Source: Brachionus koreanus
Lineage: Eukaryota; Rotifera; Eurotatoria; Ploima; Brachionidae
DNA: 44,749 nucleotides
NCBI GenBank assembly: GCA_016987375.1
Contig: PJRA01000412.1
Location: 590,494 to 635,242, forward strand
Direction: 5' to 3'
The translations under genes were made by a program, and so were the position numbers. Under the pieces are notes generated by a model. The model ran no database searches. It was given only the letters and a program-made list of their open reading frames with translations, and had not been told where the DNA came from. This document shows, one piece after another, positions 1-11,889 of this stretch (the first letter of the stretch is position 1; every line of letters begins with the position of its first letter).

Positions 1-1
1 T

Positions 2-124
2 GCTGTTCGTGATATGAGACAAACTGTTGCCGTCGGTGTCATCAAGGAGGTCGAAAAGAAGACCAGTCAAGGCACAAAAACCAAGGCTGCCGAAAAAGCT
101 GAAAAAGCCGGCAAAAAGAAATAA
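2..124 (+). CDS. EEF1A: Elongation factor 1-alpha, C-terminal end (5' truncated by the window)
   Basis: The reading frame entering from the left edge encodes the last 40 residues of translation elongation factor 1-alpha. This GTPase delivers aminoacyl-tRNA to the ribosome A site in the cytosol. The peptide contains [20 protein letters not shown], the strongly conserved domain-3 end, followed by a lysine/alanine-rich tail ending GKKK and a TAA stop at 122-124. Codons here are much richer in C and G than in the other genes of the window, as expected for a very highly expressed gene. An AATAAA lies about 70 nt after the stop. The start and most of the gene lie outside the window, and no intron falls in the visible part. 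EF-1 alpha versus a close EF-1 alpha paralogue cannot be decided from 40 residues. Confidence 0.95.
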   Translation, partial: AVRDMRQTVAVGVIKEVEKKTSQGTKTKAAEKAEKAGKKK

Positions 125-480
125 ACTTGTTTTAGTCCTAATATTTTTCTCATTTTTTTGATCTATATACAATATAGTTCATCGATTCTCTTAAATAAAC
201 ATTTAGAAAATTCAAAATTTTTTTTTGTAATTTTTTTATCTGACCACTCTTTTATCTGACGAACAAAAAACAATAGTAAAATTATCCTGATTTTCTATAA
301 TCGGAATTTTTAACTTTTTAAAGTAATTTTTTAAAAGTGCTAATTGATTTGTAATAATGTATATTTTATGTCATTTATAAAGTTATTAAAATTTTGAAAT
401 TTTACAATTAATTTTAATTTATTCAAATAATTTAGATACTGAATACTATTCATAATTTTACATTTTTATCATTTTTAAAA
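125..480. other. EF-1 alpha / FCSK spacer
   Basis: These 356 nt hold the EF-1 alpha 3' UTR with its AATAAA, and presumably the FCSK promoter or leader. I see no other ORF, RNA gene or repeat. The two genes are in tandem on the same strand. Confidence 0.6.
194..199 (+). terminator. Poly(A) signal of EF-1 alpha
   Basis: AATAAA lies 70 nt after the EF-1 alpha stop codon, followed by T-rich sequence. This is the usual position for a cleavage/polyadenylation signal. In DNA this AT-rich the hexamer also occurs by chance, so position is the main support. Confidence 0.6.
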
Positions 481-3400
481 ATGAAATGGACCGCAATTAT
501 TCTTACTTGTGCTAATAAGAATAGTTCATTAGCTTACCAGAAAGGTAACACTATTTTTATAATCGCAATCTTTTTGTTTATTTTTTATATTCAGAACTTG
601 AACTAAAACAAAAGAAAAACTTAATTGATCAAAACACTTTGATAATATGCATTGAAGATCCTGAAAAACCAATTGGTAGTGGAGGTGCTACTCTGAATGC
701 CCTCTTAGTAGTTTCAGAGGCTCTTAGTGCCAAAAAACGACTTAGAGTAATTTTTGGTTTGACAAAGAAATCCCAAAATTAAAATTTCATTGTTAAAATT
801 AGCTATCTTGCGTTGATGTTTTGAAAGAATCATACATATTGATTATTCACATGGGACGCCAATATCCTTTTGATTTAGCTTCTAAAGGATTCTGTTCGTT
901 ACCCATAAAAGATCCTGAGACCAATTATCTCAAGTCAAATTTTGATCTAATTTTTAATACGATGACTTATCAAATAGCCAACTATCAAAATGAATCGTTC
1001 AAATCAGATCCTGGCTTTTATATTTGTAGCAGTGACATGATATTTTATATGCCCAGAAACGGTAAAATTTCAATTTTTGCTAATTGTTTGATAATTATAT
1101 TTTTTTTAAAGAAAAAATTCAAATAAATGAAAAGAAAATTTGCGTTATTTCTACGTTAGCTTTGCCTAATCAAGTCAAAACAAATGGAATTTACAATTTA
1201 AAAGATGATGGAGTAATGAAAAAATAATTTTTCTTAATTTCTTGTAACTTTATTTCTGTTTAAGATTTTTGTAGATAATATTTTTTACCAACCTGACGAT
1301 GAACGTCTTTTAAAATCTTCAAATTTTAATGGAAAATACCATTTAGTATGCTTCATGTTAATTTTAAAAATTTTTTTAGGTTTTTTTTTCCAGGTTAGTG
1401 GAATAGTTTATTTTGATTTTGAAATTTGTAAAATTTTGTTTAATTTGATTGCATTTCCGCCATTAGATGCATGCAGCTATATTGGAATCGATAGTGGAGC
1501 ATCACCAGTATCAGTCAGTCATTTTTTCTACTAACTAACTATCAATTATTATTTTATTTTCTTAAAGTTATCGCTTTTTTTTGACATATTGCTAGCATGC
1601 TGTGGTGGCATAACAAAAGAAGAGTATATTAGTGGTCAATTTAGAACAAATCTTCCTGCTTTTTCCAATAGAGCTACTGTGCTTAGACAGTGTCGAAGAA
1701 CTTTGTGGGAAAGTCTGCATGGTTTTAAAATACACAACATAACCGTGAGTGAGAAAACACTTCACATTTACATGGACAATGATACATTTCAACACAGAAG
1801 ACAAATAATTGACTCATTCCATTCTTTAGACAATGAAAAGAATAATGATGTCAAATACATAAATTGTTTGATCAATAATTCTAATTTTTGTTCGGATTAT
1901 GATTCATCTGACTATTTGATGGTTAATTCAATAGTGACTAAAACGGAATTGAGTGCCAAATCTGAAGTCTTTGTATTTAATTGTGATTTTAAATCGAGTA
2001 AAATAAAAATTAATCAAAATACTTATTTAAGCGATCTAAAACTGGTATGATATTAATTTTTTTAATTTATTTCAGTTTAGTTTGTTATTTAATTAATTCA
2101 TTAATTCAAGTTCAACGAAATAAGAAATTTTCCAGCCAATTTGATTATTCAAAATGTGAACATTACTCTTCAATGCTTGCCAATAGACATAAATTTGAAC
2201 TTAGTATTCGGTATGAATGACAATTTGAATAGAGAATATGGCATAGATAAATGGACAATAATGAATAGAAAATTTTCAAACTTTATTACACAAACATCTA
2301 TTAGTGAAAAAGACTTGTGGCCTGACGAAACAAATTGTAAAACTCTATTTAATGCCAAGCTTTTTCCAGTCTTGAATTCAAATTTGAATAACGAAGAAAT
2401 GGAGCATTTGAGAAAATATTTTTGGCTTGATTTGATTAATTCTAATTTTATTTGTGAAAATCTAGTCTATAAATGGAAAAAGTCTTATCGTTATTCTCTA
2501 GAAGACATAAGCCCGTTGCTCAATTTAGAAGAACTGTTTTACAGACGACGATCTATATTTAATAAGATAAAAATTGATTTTTTGGTTAATAGTGTCGTAA
2601 ATAATAGCCCTATTAAATTTGGTTCAATTATGAGAAATTCAATTCAAGATGGTTTTGCTAGCAGCATTCTGGCTAAGTTAGATGAAAGTAATCAAAATAA
2701 TTTTATTCATTTTATCATTGAATTGTTTTTCATACTAATTATCTATGATTATATTTTCTTTTAAATGTCAATCTTATTATTTTAAATAATTTTTAGTTAT
2801 AAATTATTCAGCGTACCGTCAGTGACGGTCACTGGATCACAGTAACTTGGTATTAACCATCTTGGCCGCGGGGAAAAAAAATTTTCTAAATTTTAACAAA
2901 AAAAAAATTCTAATAAAAAGTCTTCTTTTATACTTTTAATTTACAATTTATTTTGAAAAATTTTAGTGTATGAAAGGGAAGGCCTTGAATCTAACTAACT
3001 TTTTTTTTTTTAAACTGCCAAGATATTATTAAATATCCAAGTGAGATAGGTTAAAAATCAGATTTGTAGAAAAAAATCTCTTTGGTTTTAATTAAAAACA
3101 CAAAATATATTTTTTTACATTAAATAACAATTCATATTTTTTAAACCAAATAAGTGAATATTTTGAAAAAAAGTAAAAATAAAATTTTAAAAAATTTGCA
3201 GATTATTTTTAAGCTTAAATTTAATTGAGAAAAATTTAAGTCTTTTTTAATCTGAAGTAAATTTTAGTTCAAATCTCAAAAGGGTTTTTTTTTCCAAAAA
3301 TTTAAATCTTAGCAATCTTTTTCATTTTAAAGATTTTTATTATTATTTTTTTGTAAAATTACCCCATATTTGGAAATTTTGAAATTGAAAATAAAAGCAG

Positions 3401-6400
3401 AAAAAAATTTAATACATTTTTAATTCATTTAAACATTTTATCGAATCTACAGGATGCCCCTTTCAACAAGATAACGATTTATAGATTATCTGAATCCTCG
3501 TCAAAAAATGATCAGAAAATTTATTTCTAAATTGATCCTAAATAAGCATTAATTAAAAAATTGTAAATAAAAGTTTTATCAGTGCAAAATCAAATTAGCA
3601 AAATATTTAGTTAAAAGTTAATTTAAAAAAAATTCAATTTAAATGCATTTTCATCGATTAAATCTAGAAATATTGGGCAAATATGCGAGATGAAAGCTTA
3701 TTTAGCTACTAATCATCGAAGTTTAAGTGCTATGTCAGCTATGAACGTTTAAGTTACTCTATTTTTCATTCAAATAATAAATAATTTAAACAAAACAAAG
3801 AATTATTTTCAAAATTATAAAATTTTTTTAATGCGATTTTAAAAATTATACGATTTTTTTACATTTTTAACACCCAAAGGACCAGTTTTAATTTGACACC
3901 TTTTTTTTCCTTATATTTCTTCTAAATGGTTATTCATACCTATCTAAAACTTTTTAAATAAAATTGGATTTTTTTAAATCTTATTGGCAATTCTAAAGAT
4001 ATAGAGCATAAAAAATAGTGTGGGATGTGGTCTCAGCGAACCGGTTAAAATTCTGGTTTTTCAGGGTCAGAACAAAAAATCTTTTTTGATAAGAAAAATT
4101 ACTGAAGTTAAAGGCATTTTGTTTGAAAAAATTATTTTTTTTAAAAACTTTTTTAAAATTTCAATCAAAAATATTTCATTTTAAGAAATATAGCTCATAT
4201 ACTAGCTGGCCGTATTTGTCGCCGCCCGTATTTTTTGGCCGCCAAAAATCCAGACCGCCTGGGAGACAGGCCAAAAGACCGTCCGCAAATAATTTTTAAC
4301 GGATCACTGACCGTGTGTACGGATCCCAAAACTAATAAAAAAAAGGTGTCAAAATGACACAGGTCCTTTGAGTGTTAACAATTACTAAAGCGATTTTTAT
4401 ATCTTATTAAAAAATAATCAAATATATCAAAAAATAATCTTTATAATTTTTTATTTGAGCATTTTGTTTTTCGGGGTAATTCATCTTCCGGATTGAATTT
4501 ACTTTGCATATAATTTAAGCATATAATGAATTAATTAGCTTAGAGCTGGTTTTTAATCCGTTTAAAAAATATATTAACAAAGAAAAAACAGAAATCATTA
4601 TTTAAATAATCCTAATTAAAATTAAGAGTAAACTTAATTCCTAAATAAAAATGATCATTTAACGATTACTAATTTAAAAAAAAAATTATACTAGATTTAC
4701 TCAGTTTAGACAACTTTTTTTGATAATAAATCTTTTTAAGTTGCAGTAAGAAATTCGAATGACTTGATCATTTTGCCCAGAATAATGGTGTTTATATCAA
4801 ATACGCTTTGTGAAATGGGCCATAACTTTAGTACCATTCGCAGCGGACCAAGTTTGAATTTAAATTGGTCAAATGCGTTTAAATTTATTGAAAATGGACT
4901 TGTTGATCAGGCACTTAACGAGCTTAGTAAGGAACGAAAAAATTGGCTAAACAGGGATGATCTGTTAATTAGAGCATCGCGACATTATGAAGGAGCAATG
5001 CTTGCTTTTATAAGATTAGCTACAACTAGCTTTAAAAGTGGATCATCGGTAAAAAATTATTTCATAATAAAACATTTTTGATAATTTGTTTGGCAAAAAT
5101 TTTAAAAATAAAAATTTTAAAGATAATTAAATTGGAAAAAGCTGAAAGAAAAGTAAAAGAAAATGAATGGATAAAAGCAAGCTGTCCGGCAAGACTAGAC
5201 TTGGCGGGTGCATGGTCAGACACTCCACCGATAACTTATGAGTGTGAAGGTGGATCGTGTGTAACTAATATGGCAATTTTAGTTAATGGGCAAAAACCGA
5301 TTGGTGCAAAAGGTCGTATTGTTGACAAGCAAGAAAATAATTGTTTTTACATTAAAATAATTATGCAAGACTCTGCACAATGCATAGATGAGATGAATAG
5401 TGTTTCATTCAACTTCTATGAGATTGACGATTTTAAAGATTACAACAAACCCCAGGCAGTTGCTTGTCTAATGAAAGCAGTGTGTGTTTTTACGAAACTA
5501 ATTGAATTCACTGAAACAAATTTAAATGAGCAATTAAAAAAGAAATTAAATGGATCTTTAGAGCTATGCACTTGGACCGGTCTTCCACAAGGAAGTGGAC
5601 TAGGAACCAGCTCAATATTGGTGGCTTGCGTTCTTAAAGTAATCTGGTACTTAATGGGAATAAGTGTTTCGAATGAAACTTTAAGTTATTCAGTTCTTCT
5701 AGTCGAACAACTTATGACTACAAGTAAAAAGTTAATTTTTGTGAAAAATTAAATTTCTGTCTTGATTCCGATTATAATAATAAGTTACGGCAAGCTATGC
5801 TTATAAAGATGACTTGAATAAGAATTCTTATTCAAGTCATCTTTTTAAAACTGTCAAAGATGCTTTAAAGCATCTTTGACAGTTTTATTAATTTTTAGTG
5901 TAAATAAGAAAAAAAAATTAAAAAAATAAAATCAACAATTTTAAATTCTTTAATATTTATATTTCTTATAAGATTTTTAACTTTATTGAAATTTTAGATG
6001 GTGGCTGGCAAGACCAAGTTGGAGGTATTTGGGGTGGATTCAAAATTACAACCACTAAAAGCCAATTACCTTTGTCAATATCAGTCAAATCTATTGAAAT
6101 AAGTGATAATTTTACTAGTGCAATAAATGAACGCCTTTTTTTAATTTACACTGGCATAACACGGCTTGCTAAGGACTTACTATTAAATGTTCTACGAAAT
6201 TGGTATGCAATCAGTCCTACTATTTATGATAATGTAAAAAATTTAGTAAAAAATGGTTTCGAATGTTGTGAATCAATCAAAAAAGGTTTTTTGTTATTTA
6301 AAAAATATAATTTGGTCATCAATTTTAGCAAATTTATCAAAAGGAAATTTGTCAGAATTAGGAATTTGTATCAATAATCATCGAAAGCAAAAGCTAGTGA

Positions 6401-6680
6401 TGGCTCCTGGTTCTGAACCAGAGTCTGTTGTTAAATTAATTGAATTATTAGTCCCATATGTTCATGGTATATTTAAAAAGGAAAAATTTAAGTTTTTTAT
6501 TCAATGTTATCAAAAGGAATGGCACTAGCTGGAGCCGGTGGTGGAGGCTTCCTTTATGCATTTGCAAAGGAGCCTGAACATATAGAATTAATTAAAGAGA
6601 AGATAAAGTTTATAAATTTAGAAATGAAAGTTTACGATGCTCAGATATCCCATGATGGCATTGAAATCGAATTTTGTTAA
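481..6680 (+). CDS. FCSK: L-fucose kinase (fucokinase), 13 exons, complete
   Basis: The gene encodes a GHMP-family kinase that phosphorylates free L-fucose to fucose-1-phosphate in the cytosolic GDP-fucose salvage pathway. Exons: 481-544, 595-746, 803-1061, 1112-1212, 1265-1345, 1394-1513, 1568-2044, 2111-2687, 4747-5048, 5123-5723, 5998-6285, 6329-6466, 6517-6680. They give 1107 aa, close to human FCSK (1084 aa). The N-terminal half carries the fucokinase / pyrophosphorylase-like domain: ILTCANKNSS at the start, EDPEKPIGSGGATLNAL near residue 45, LSLFFDIL near 260. The C-terminal kinase shows all three GHMP motifs: CPARLDLAGAWSDTPP (about 732), GLPQGSGLGTSS (about 863), GAGGGGFLY (about 1058). 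The ATG at 481 opens directly into the conserved N-terminus. Intron 8 (2059 nt) holds two transposon remnants. Intron 10 holds tandem palindromes. Intron 11 is only 43 nt. All phases agree, and no frameshift is needed. Confidence 0.93.
2811..2965 (-). mobile_element. Family-B (mariner-type) MITE fragment in FCSK intron 8
   Basis: One end, with ACCGTCAGTGACGGTCACTGG, GGCCGCGGGGAAAA and TTTTCTAAATTTT, parallels the complete MITE at 21555-21753 block by block. The distal terminal repeat is not recognisable. Orientation is relative to the 13560 copy. Boundaries are approximate. Confidence 0.55.
3871..4374. mobile_element. 504-bp MITE with TTAA target duplication (piggyBac-like) in FCSK intron 8
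   Basis: The ends are inverted repeats of about 38 bp with about 5 mismatches: CACCCAAAGGACC at 3871 against CACTCAAAGGACC read backwards from 4374, both continuing into TTTGACACC and a T run. TTAA flanks both sides (3867-3870 and 4375-4378), the target duplication typical of piggyBac-superfamily elements. There is no transposase ORF, so the element is non-autonomous. Its right half (about 4204-4340) is strikingly GC-rich with repeated GGCCG/CCGCC blocks. The superfamily assignment is inferred from the target site only. Confidence 0.75.
5805..5887. repeat. Two back-to-back perfect palindromes in FCSK intron 10
   Basis: 5805-5844 is a perfect 40-bp palindrome (20-nt arms, centre AAGAA/TTCTT, no spacer). 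5846-5887 is a second, unrelated, perfect 42-bp palindrome (21-nt arms, centre GCTTT/AAAGC). A single T separates them. Both lie inside the 274-nt intron 10 of the fucokinase gene. Neither resembles the transposon ends elsewhere in the window. They could form adjacent hairpins or cruciforms, or mark template-switch or assembly events. Confidence 0.95.
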
Positions 6681-8829
6681 TTTGATGCAGGAATTATTAA
6701 AGAATTAAATTTTTAATTTATGATATATCAAATTCTAAGCTGTGGGGAACTATTTTTTTTATTTGAATTGATAAATAATTATTTTAATAATAAACATTTT
6801 TATTTACAAGCGATCAAATTGTATAAGCTCGATTGCATGTATCATATTTTTGTAAAATCCCACAATTGACTTTTTTCTTTTGCTCTTCTAACATTTTGAA
6901 AATTTTAAACAATAAAAAAAAAACTTTGTAAGAGAATTGAATTTATTTTAAGTCTTGAACTAATTTCTTTTTACATCTAACGAATTTATACTTTTGAAAT
7001 TTCAAAATTTAGAAGAGTGTTTAAATTTTTTATTCAGAAGAATAACCAGCCAAAACACTTTTAACCTTACTTATTTAGTTTTGGCTTAACAAATGAAGTA
7101 ATGAGTTTAACACTACTTTCTAATGGAAAATTTAATTAAACAAATTACTAAATGCTTCTGGATTAGAAAATTTCTCATTTAGAAAATTGTCTGATGATTT
7201 TAAAATTATTCTGTTTTTATTTAATCTTTCATTCCTAATTTAAATATTGAAGGCGTTTTTGCTAATGCAATTGAGGTACAAAATAATCAAAGGTTTAGCT
7301 ATTAATTTTAAACTAATGAATTTTTAAACGTTTAAAAAAATTTAAATGCTTTACTTGAATAAAATCCTAATTCTATTCATTTTATTGATTTTTTTATTTT
7401 TTCTTTGAAAAAAATCAAAATTTAGCTGAAAATAAACTAACATTTAGAAAAATTGTTTTATTAGAATTTCTGATCAAGTATATTTTTCAATCAACTTTTA
7501 TTCTTTTAAATATAGATAAATTTTTTTATCAAAAAGTTGTAAAAGTTTCCCAGAGATAATTTTCTTAGAATTAATTATAATTAAATAAATAATGATAAAT
7601 TGAGCAAAAATTTGAAAGGTTTTATTAGCAACTAGTTAAGAGTTAGCTAAAACTATTTTACCATATAACATTATTTACTAAATTTATTTAGAACTGTTTC
7701 AAAAACTTGTCTTGAAATTCTCTAAACCTATTTACTTTATTTTATTTTTTTTTGTTTTCTTTTAACATCGCCTTAAAGGCGTTCATTGAAATAATAATAA
7801 TAAGGAACGAATTTAAAAAATAGATTTATTTTATAGAATTTTTTGTTACTTTTATAAAAATATATAAGGTCGTAATGGTTTTTATTTACTGAAAAATTTT
7901 CTTCAAATTTCTTTTTGCTTTATTTTTTAGCTAAAATAAGAGTAAAAAAATTAATTTTTAATTAGAAATTGTGAATTATTAATCTAAGAATTCACGATTT
8001 AGTTGGTTTTTAATTAAATTTCTTAGACCATTTTTTATTTTTTAAACAATCAAAATTTGTCAAAGAAAAGTTTAATTAATTTATTTTAATTCCACTAATC
8101 CATCTTGTTGAATTTCTAACTCTTTTTGACAGAAAAATTCCGTTACAGAATAAAATGAATGAGTTTTAAATTAAATGGAAAATAAAATTATCGAGTATGA
8201 AGAAATCGTCAACTCAAATATGAAGAATTAAAACTATAAAATTTTGTTTATTTTTTGCTATTTATTAATTGAAAATTTCAATTTTTTTTATCAAAATTAT
8301 TTTATTATTTAAAAAAATTTTAGTCCTATTTCAGTTCTTATGTATTTATCAAGAGATAAATTTTTACTCTTTATTTTACTCTTATGCCAAAAAATTTTGC
8401 TTTTCTATTGAGATTTTACAAATGAAAGAATTTTAAAATCAATACTAGCTGTTTAGAGAGAATTAATGCAGAATGTAGATTAATTAGCGTGAGCAGTTAT
8501 CTGATTTTACAAATTACCTTAGGTTATCTTATTAACACATTAAAACAAACACTAAATATAAAAATACAATTTATTTTTAATTTTTATTGAAAAAAAATAG
8601 TTTTTTGCTGGTTTAGTTAAAATTTTTATGCGAAATTTCGACAAAAAATAACTATACTTTGAATTTTTTTTTAAAAATACGAAGAGCTCACAAGAGATAA
8701 TTTTTTCATAATAATATTTAGATTAATCAAAAGATGAAATTTTGAATAAAGATTTAAAAATTGGCATTGTAAAGAAACGAGAAAATGTTCAATAAATTCT
8801 AAAAATCTTAATCTTAACTTGTTTTTTAA
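6681..8829. other. FCSK / nicotinic receptor spacer
   Basis: About 2.1 kb of AT-rich DNA holds the FCSK 3' UTR and upstream sequence of the receptor gene. I recognise no coding exon, RNA gene, tandem array or transposon end in it. Confidence 0.5.
6789..6794 (+). terminator. Poly(A) signal of FCSK
   Basis: AATAAA lies about 110 nt after the fucokinase stop codon, within AT-rich 3' sequence. It is assigned by position only. Confidence 0.45.
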
Positions 8830-11226
8830 ATGACAGTGGATAAATCAGCAATGATCAAATTCATCAGCTTTTATTTAATTTTATTTGGCGAAATTCATCT
8901 AAGTATTTATCGTTTTTAAATTTAAATTTACTAAAAATTCAAACTAAAATTTATTTTCACAAGTCTAAAAACCCAAATTTTAATTTTATTCTGAAAATAT
9001 TAATTTTATTTTGAGTTATAATGGTCTAAAGCTGATAAAGTGATATTCTTTTTTTTTAGTAAATGCAGAATCGGCCCATTTGTCTACAGGCTTGGAAAAA
9101 TTGATCAACAAAATATTTAAGACAAATCGCTATAATCAATTAGTCAGACCTGTAGATAAGGAATCCGGTTTAACATTTGTTGCTACTGAACTAAAAGTGC
9201 TACAAATAGATTTGGTAGATTCTAATTCTTAAATATACGCAAATTTTTAAATATTTTTTTTTTAAAAAAGGATGAGAAATATCAAGAACTTCTATCAACT
9301 GTTTGGATCGAAATGGTAAATAATTTTTATATATTTTTTGTTAATTTTTAAAACTTTATTTTCAGACTTGGACTGATTCAAGACTTAGTTGGGATCCGAA
9401 AGTGTATGACAATATTACAGAAATAACTCTTCCAGTTTCACAGATTTGGGTAAGAAAGTACATATAAGTAGAACTAAACTAATTTATTCATTTTTATACC
9501 AAAGGTTCCTGATATAGTTCTTCAGGTAATTAATTCAATTAACTTTAATTTACGCTGAAAATAAAAATTTGTTTATTTTTTTAAGAATGGGTAATAATTT
9601 TCTACAAATAAACTCTGATATTTCTTCGACTAATTTAAAATTAATTTTTAATTCTTTTATTTTTTATAACTGATAGCAGAAATACTAAATTTTGAATAGA
9701 CGAAGAATAATCTTGATTTATTTTAAATTTTAAAATTTTACTCCAAAACATTTAGAGTAGGTCGAAATGAATACTTGAATGAGATGAAGTATTTTAATCC
9801 CTGGATAGCTTATACTGGTATAATAACATGGGTGCCAGAGATTCGATTGTACACAAGGTGTTTAATAAAAGTTTCTGATTTTCCTTTTGATACTCAATGT
9901 TGTGAAATAAATTTTTATTCATGGGCTCATACCATTAGACAAATGCAAATTACTCAATTTGATAACAAAAACATCACAAACGTAACTCATTTGAGCTTTA
10001 ATACCGAATGGCAAGTTTATCATACTTGTGCTAAAAACAAAATTATTGTTACAAATGCCGACTTGCACTGGTGGGTCACTAGCTACATAATTTATATCAA
10101 ACGGCATACAGCATATCACATATATACCTTAATAATGCCATGTTTTGGTAAATATTTCTTTAAATATTTAATTTGTTTTTTTTTTTTTTTTGAAAAAAAT
10201 TTTAGTTCTAAGTATGCTTTCGATTTTGTTGTTTTTGCTGCCTCCCGATTCTGGTAAATCAATTTAATTTATTGATATTTCAAATTTAATATTCTATTTT
10301 CATATTGAAAAGGTGAAAAAGTTACTCTTGGTGTAACAATTTTACTAGCTTTTTTTGTTAATAGCTTGGTGGTATCAAATTATACACCCGAGGCTGCAAG
10401 TGATCTTCCTGTAATAGGTAAATTAATTCAAAATTTTTAAATGCTCTTTTATTAAATATGTAAATTAAAAGGAATATATTATGTGTTTAATATTGGACTC
10501 GTTTCTGTATCAGTTGGGACTTCAGTTTGTGTGCTGAACTTTCACTTTAGAGGCCATAAGGTCGCTGAGGTACCATCTTGGATTAAGAAATTGCTCCTAA
10601 TAAAAAACAAGAAAATGACGAGCGAAAACAGTGTCAGAAAGAATAGGTTCATTCAGTCCGAGAATCCAGATTCGCTTACTTATCGCTCATTTATGTTCGA
10701 GCCTAAAACCGTAAGACACAAGTTTTCTAATATATCAAGTAGTGAAATCTTGCCAAAAATCAAAGACAACCAATACAGACATGTGAATGGATTTATGCAT
10801 CCAATTAGACCAAATTCGCCTGATAGAAATTTAATCAGAATACTTCCGGGTGAAAACGATTCTAGTCAATCTGAAACTGATCAAGATAAGAATAGACTTA
10901 TTTATTCTGATAGTTTTAGACGATCTAAATCAATACGACATCAAGAGCACAAAATAGATGATGAAATCAAAGAAAATGTTGTAAAAATAATTAAAATTTT
11001 GAAAAAAACTTCGAAATTATTTGAGTTAACGTACAACAAGAATAAGTACATGCACGAAATTTATGATGATTGGAAAGAAGTTGCATCAAGGTTGGATTTT
11101 ATACTTTTTGTATTAGCCTCTTTGATTGTCATCTTAAGTCCAGTTTACTTATTTGGTAGATTTTTTTTAAGAGAAGAATCGGAAATTTATGTAAGAAATA
11201 ACACTTGTGGTTGTAATTTGAGCTAA
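8830..11226 (+). CDS. Nicotinic acetylcholine receptor-like (cationic Cys-loop) subunit, non-alpha, 10 exons
   Basis: The gene encodes a subunit of a pentameric plasma-membrane cation channel. Exons: 8830-8902, 9060-9214, 9271-9315, 9366-9449, 9505-9525, 9586-9590, 9756-10147, 10206-10253, 10313-10417, 10472-11226 (560 aa). The in-frame ATG at 8851 would give 553 aa and places the hydrophobic signal peptide (MIKFISFYLILFGEIHL) closer to the start. Family marks are LVRPVDKES, WTDSRLSWDP, WVPDIVLQNG, the Cys-loop CLIKVSDFPFDTQCC and the loop-B Trp in YSWAH. M1 ends FLLPPDSGEK. M2 begins EKVTLGVTILLAFF with the cation-type Glu at -1'. M3 and M4 are present, with a roughly 150-residue basic M3-M4 loop. 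Loop C lacks the vicinal cysteines of alpha subunits. The 45-nt third exon is the size conserved in this family. The downstream neighbour is another channel gene on the same strand. Confidence 0.88.
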
Positions 11227-11889
11227 TGACTTAGTTTTTGCTTTTAAATAAATTTAAATAAAATAAATTTTGAATAATCTTTTGTATCTTTTTTTTAATC
11301 GAAACTAATTGTGAGGTTTCATTTTGATTAATTTTTAATAATAAAACTCTTTAATAATATTAATTTTACTGAAATTTTAATGCCATCTCTTGTCATTTTT
11401 TAGTCAAAATTTTCAATTAATAATCAAAATAGAACACTCGAAACTGACAAACTTATATGTAATCTCATAAATTTGAGATACAAGTATCTAGAAAACATCT
11501 AGTTAAAGCCAAAGAAGAATTTTGAGCGAAATAGTTTTTAGTATTTTTGGAAATTTTTTACCTTTTATTCAAATAATTTGTATTTTAAAGTCGTGTAAAA
11601 CATGCTATTTGTCTAAGATGAATCTTATTTCATTTATTTTTAATTAAAAATCCAATAAAGATAATGATAAGCGATTTGTTTAAGTTGCAAATGTAAAGCC
11701 AAACAAGAAAGATAAGTTTATGATGATAATTATTTAAATAAAATGAAAAAATCAATAAATTTTACGAAATAGATAAATATATATTTTTGACTTATTACTG
11801 AACAAATTATTTTATCTTAGTTAATGTCGAATCCTCAGCAAATTTTCTATTTATTTTAATTCTAGAATTTTGGCTTTAATTTTTAGATT
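11227..11889. other. Spacer between the two channel genes
   Basis: These 663 nt of AT-rich sequence hold the 3' end of the upstream gene and the promoter or leader of the next. It ends in a T-rich stretch and TTTTTAG three bases before the next ATG, like a 3' splice site. I see no other feature. Confidence 0.5.
11247..11252 (+). terminator. Poly(A) signal of the nicotinic receptor gene
   Basis: AATAAA occurs about 20 nt after the TAA stop and recurs within the next 25 nt. It is assigned by position; the exact cleavage site is unknown. Confidence 0.45.

Noticed and set aside
1592..2358. Minus-strand ORFs opposite FCSK exons 7 and 8
   Set aside because: They are antisense shadows of conserved fucokinase coding sequence.
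2688..2764. Extension of FCSK exon 8 to the in-frame stop at 2764
   Set aside because: The added residues have no homology. Splicing at 2687 in phase 1 joins exon 9 at 4747 with continuous family similarity.
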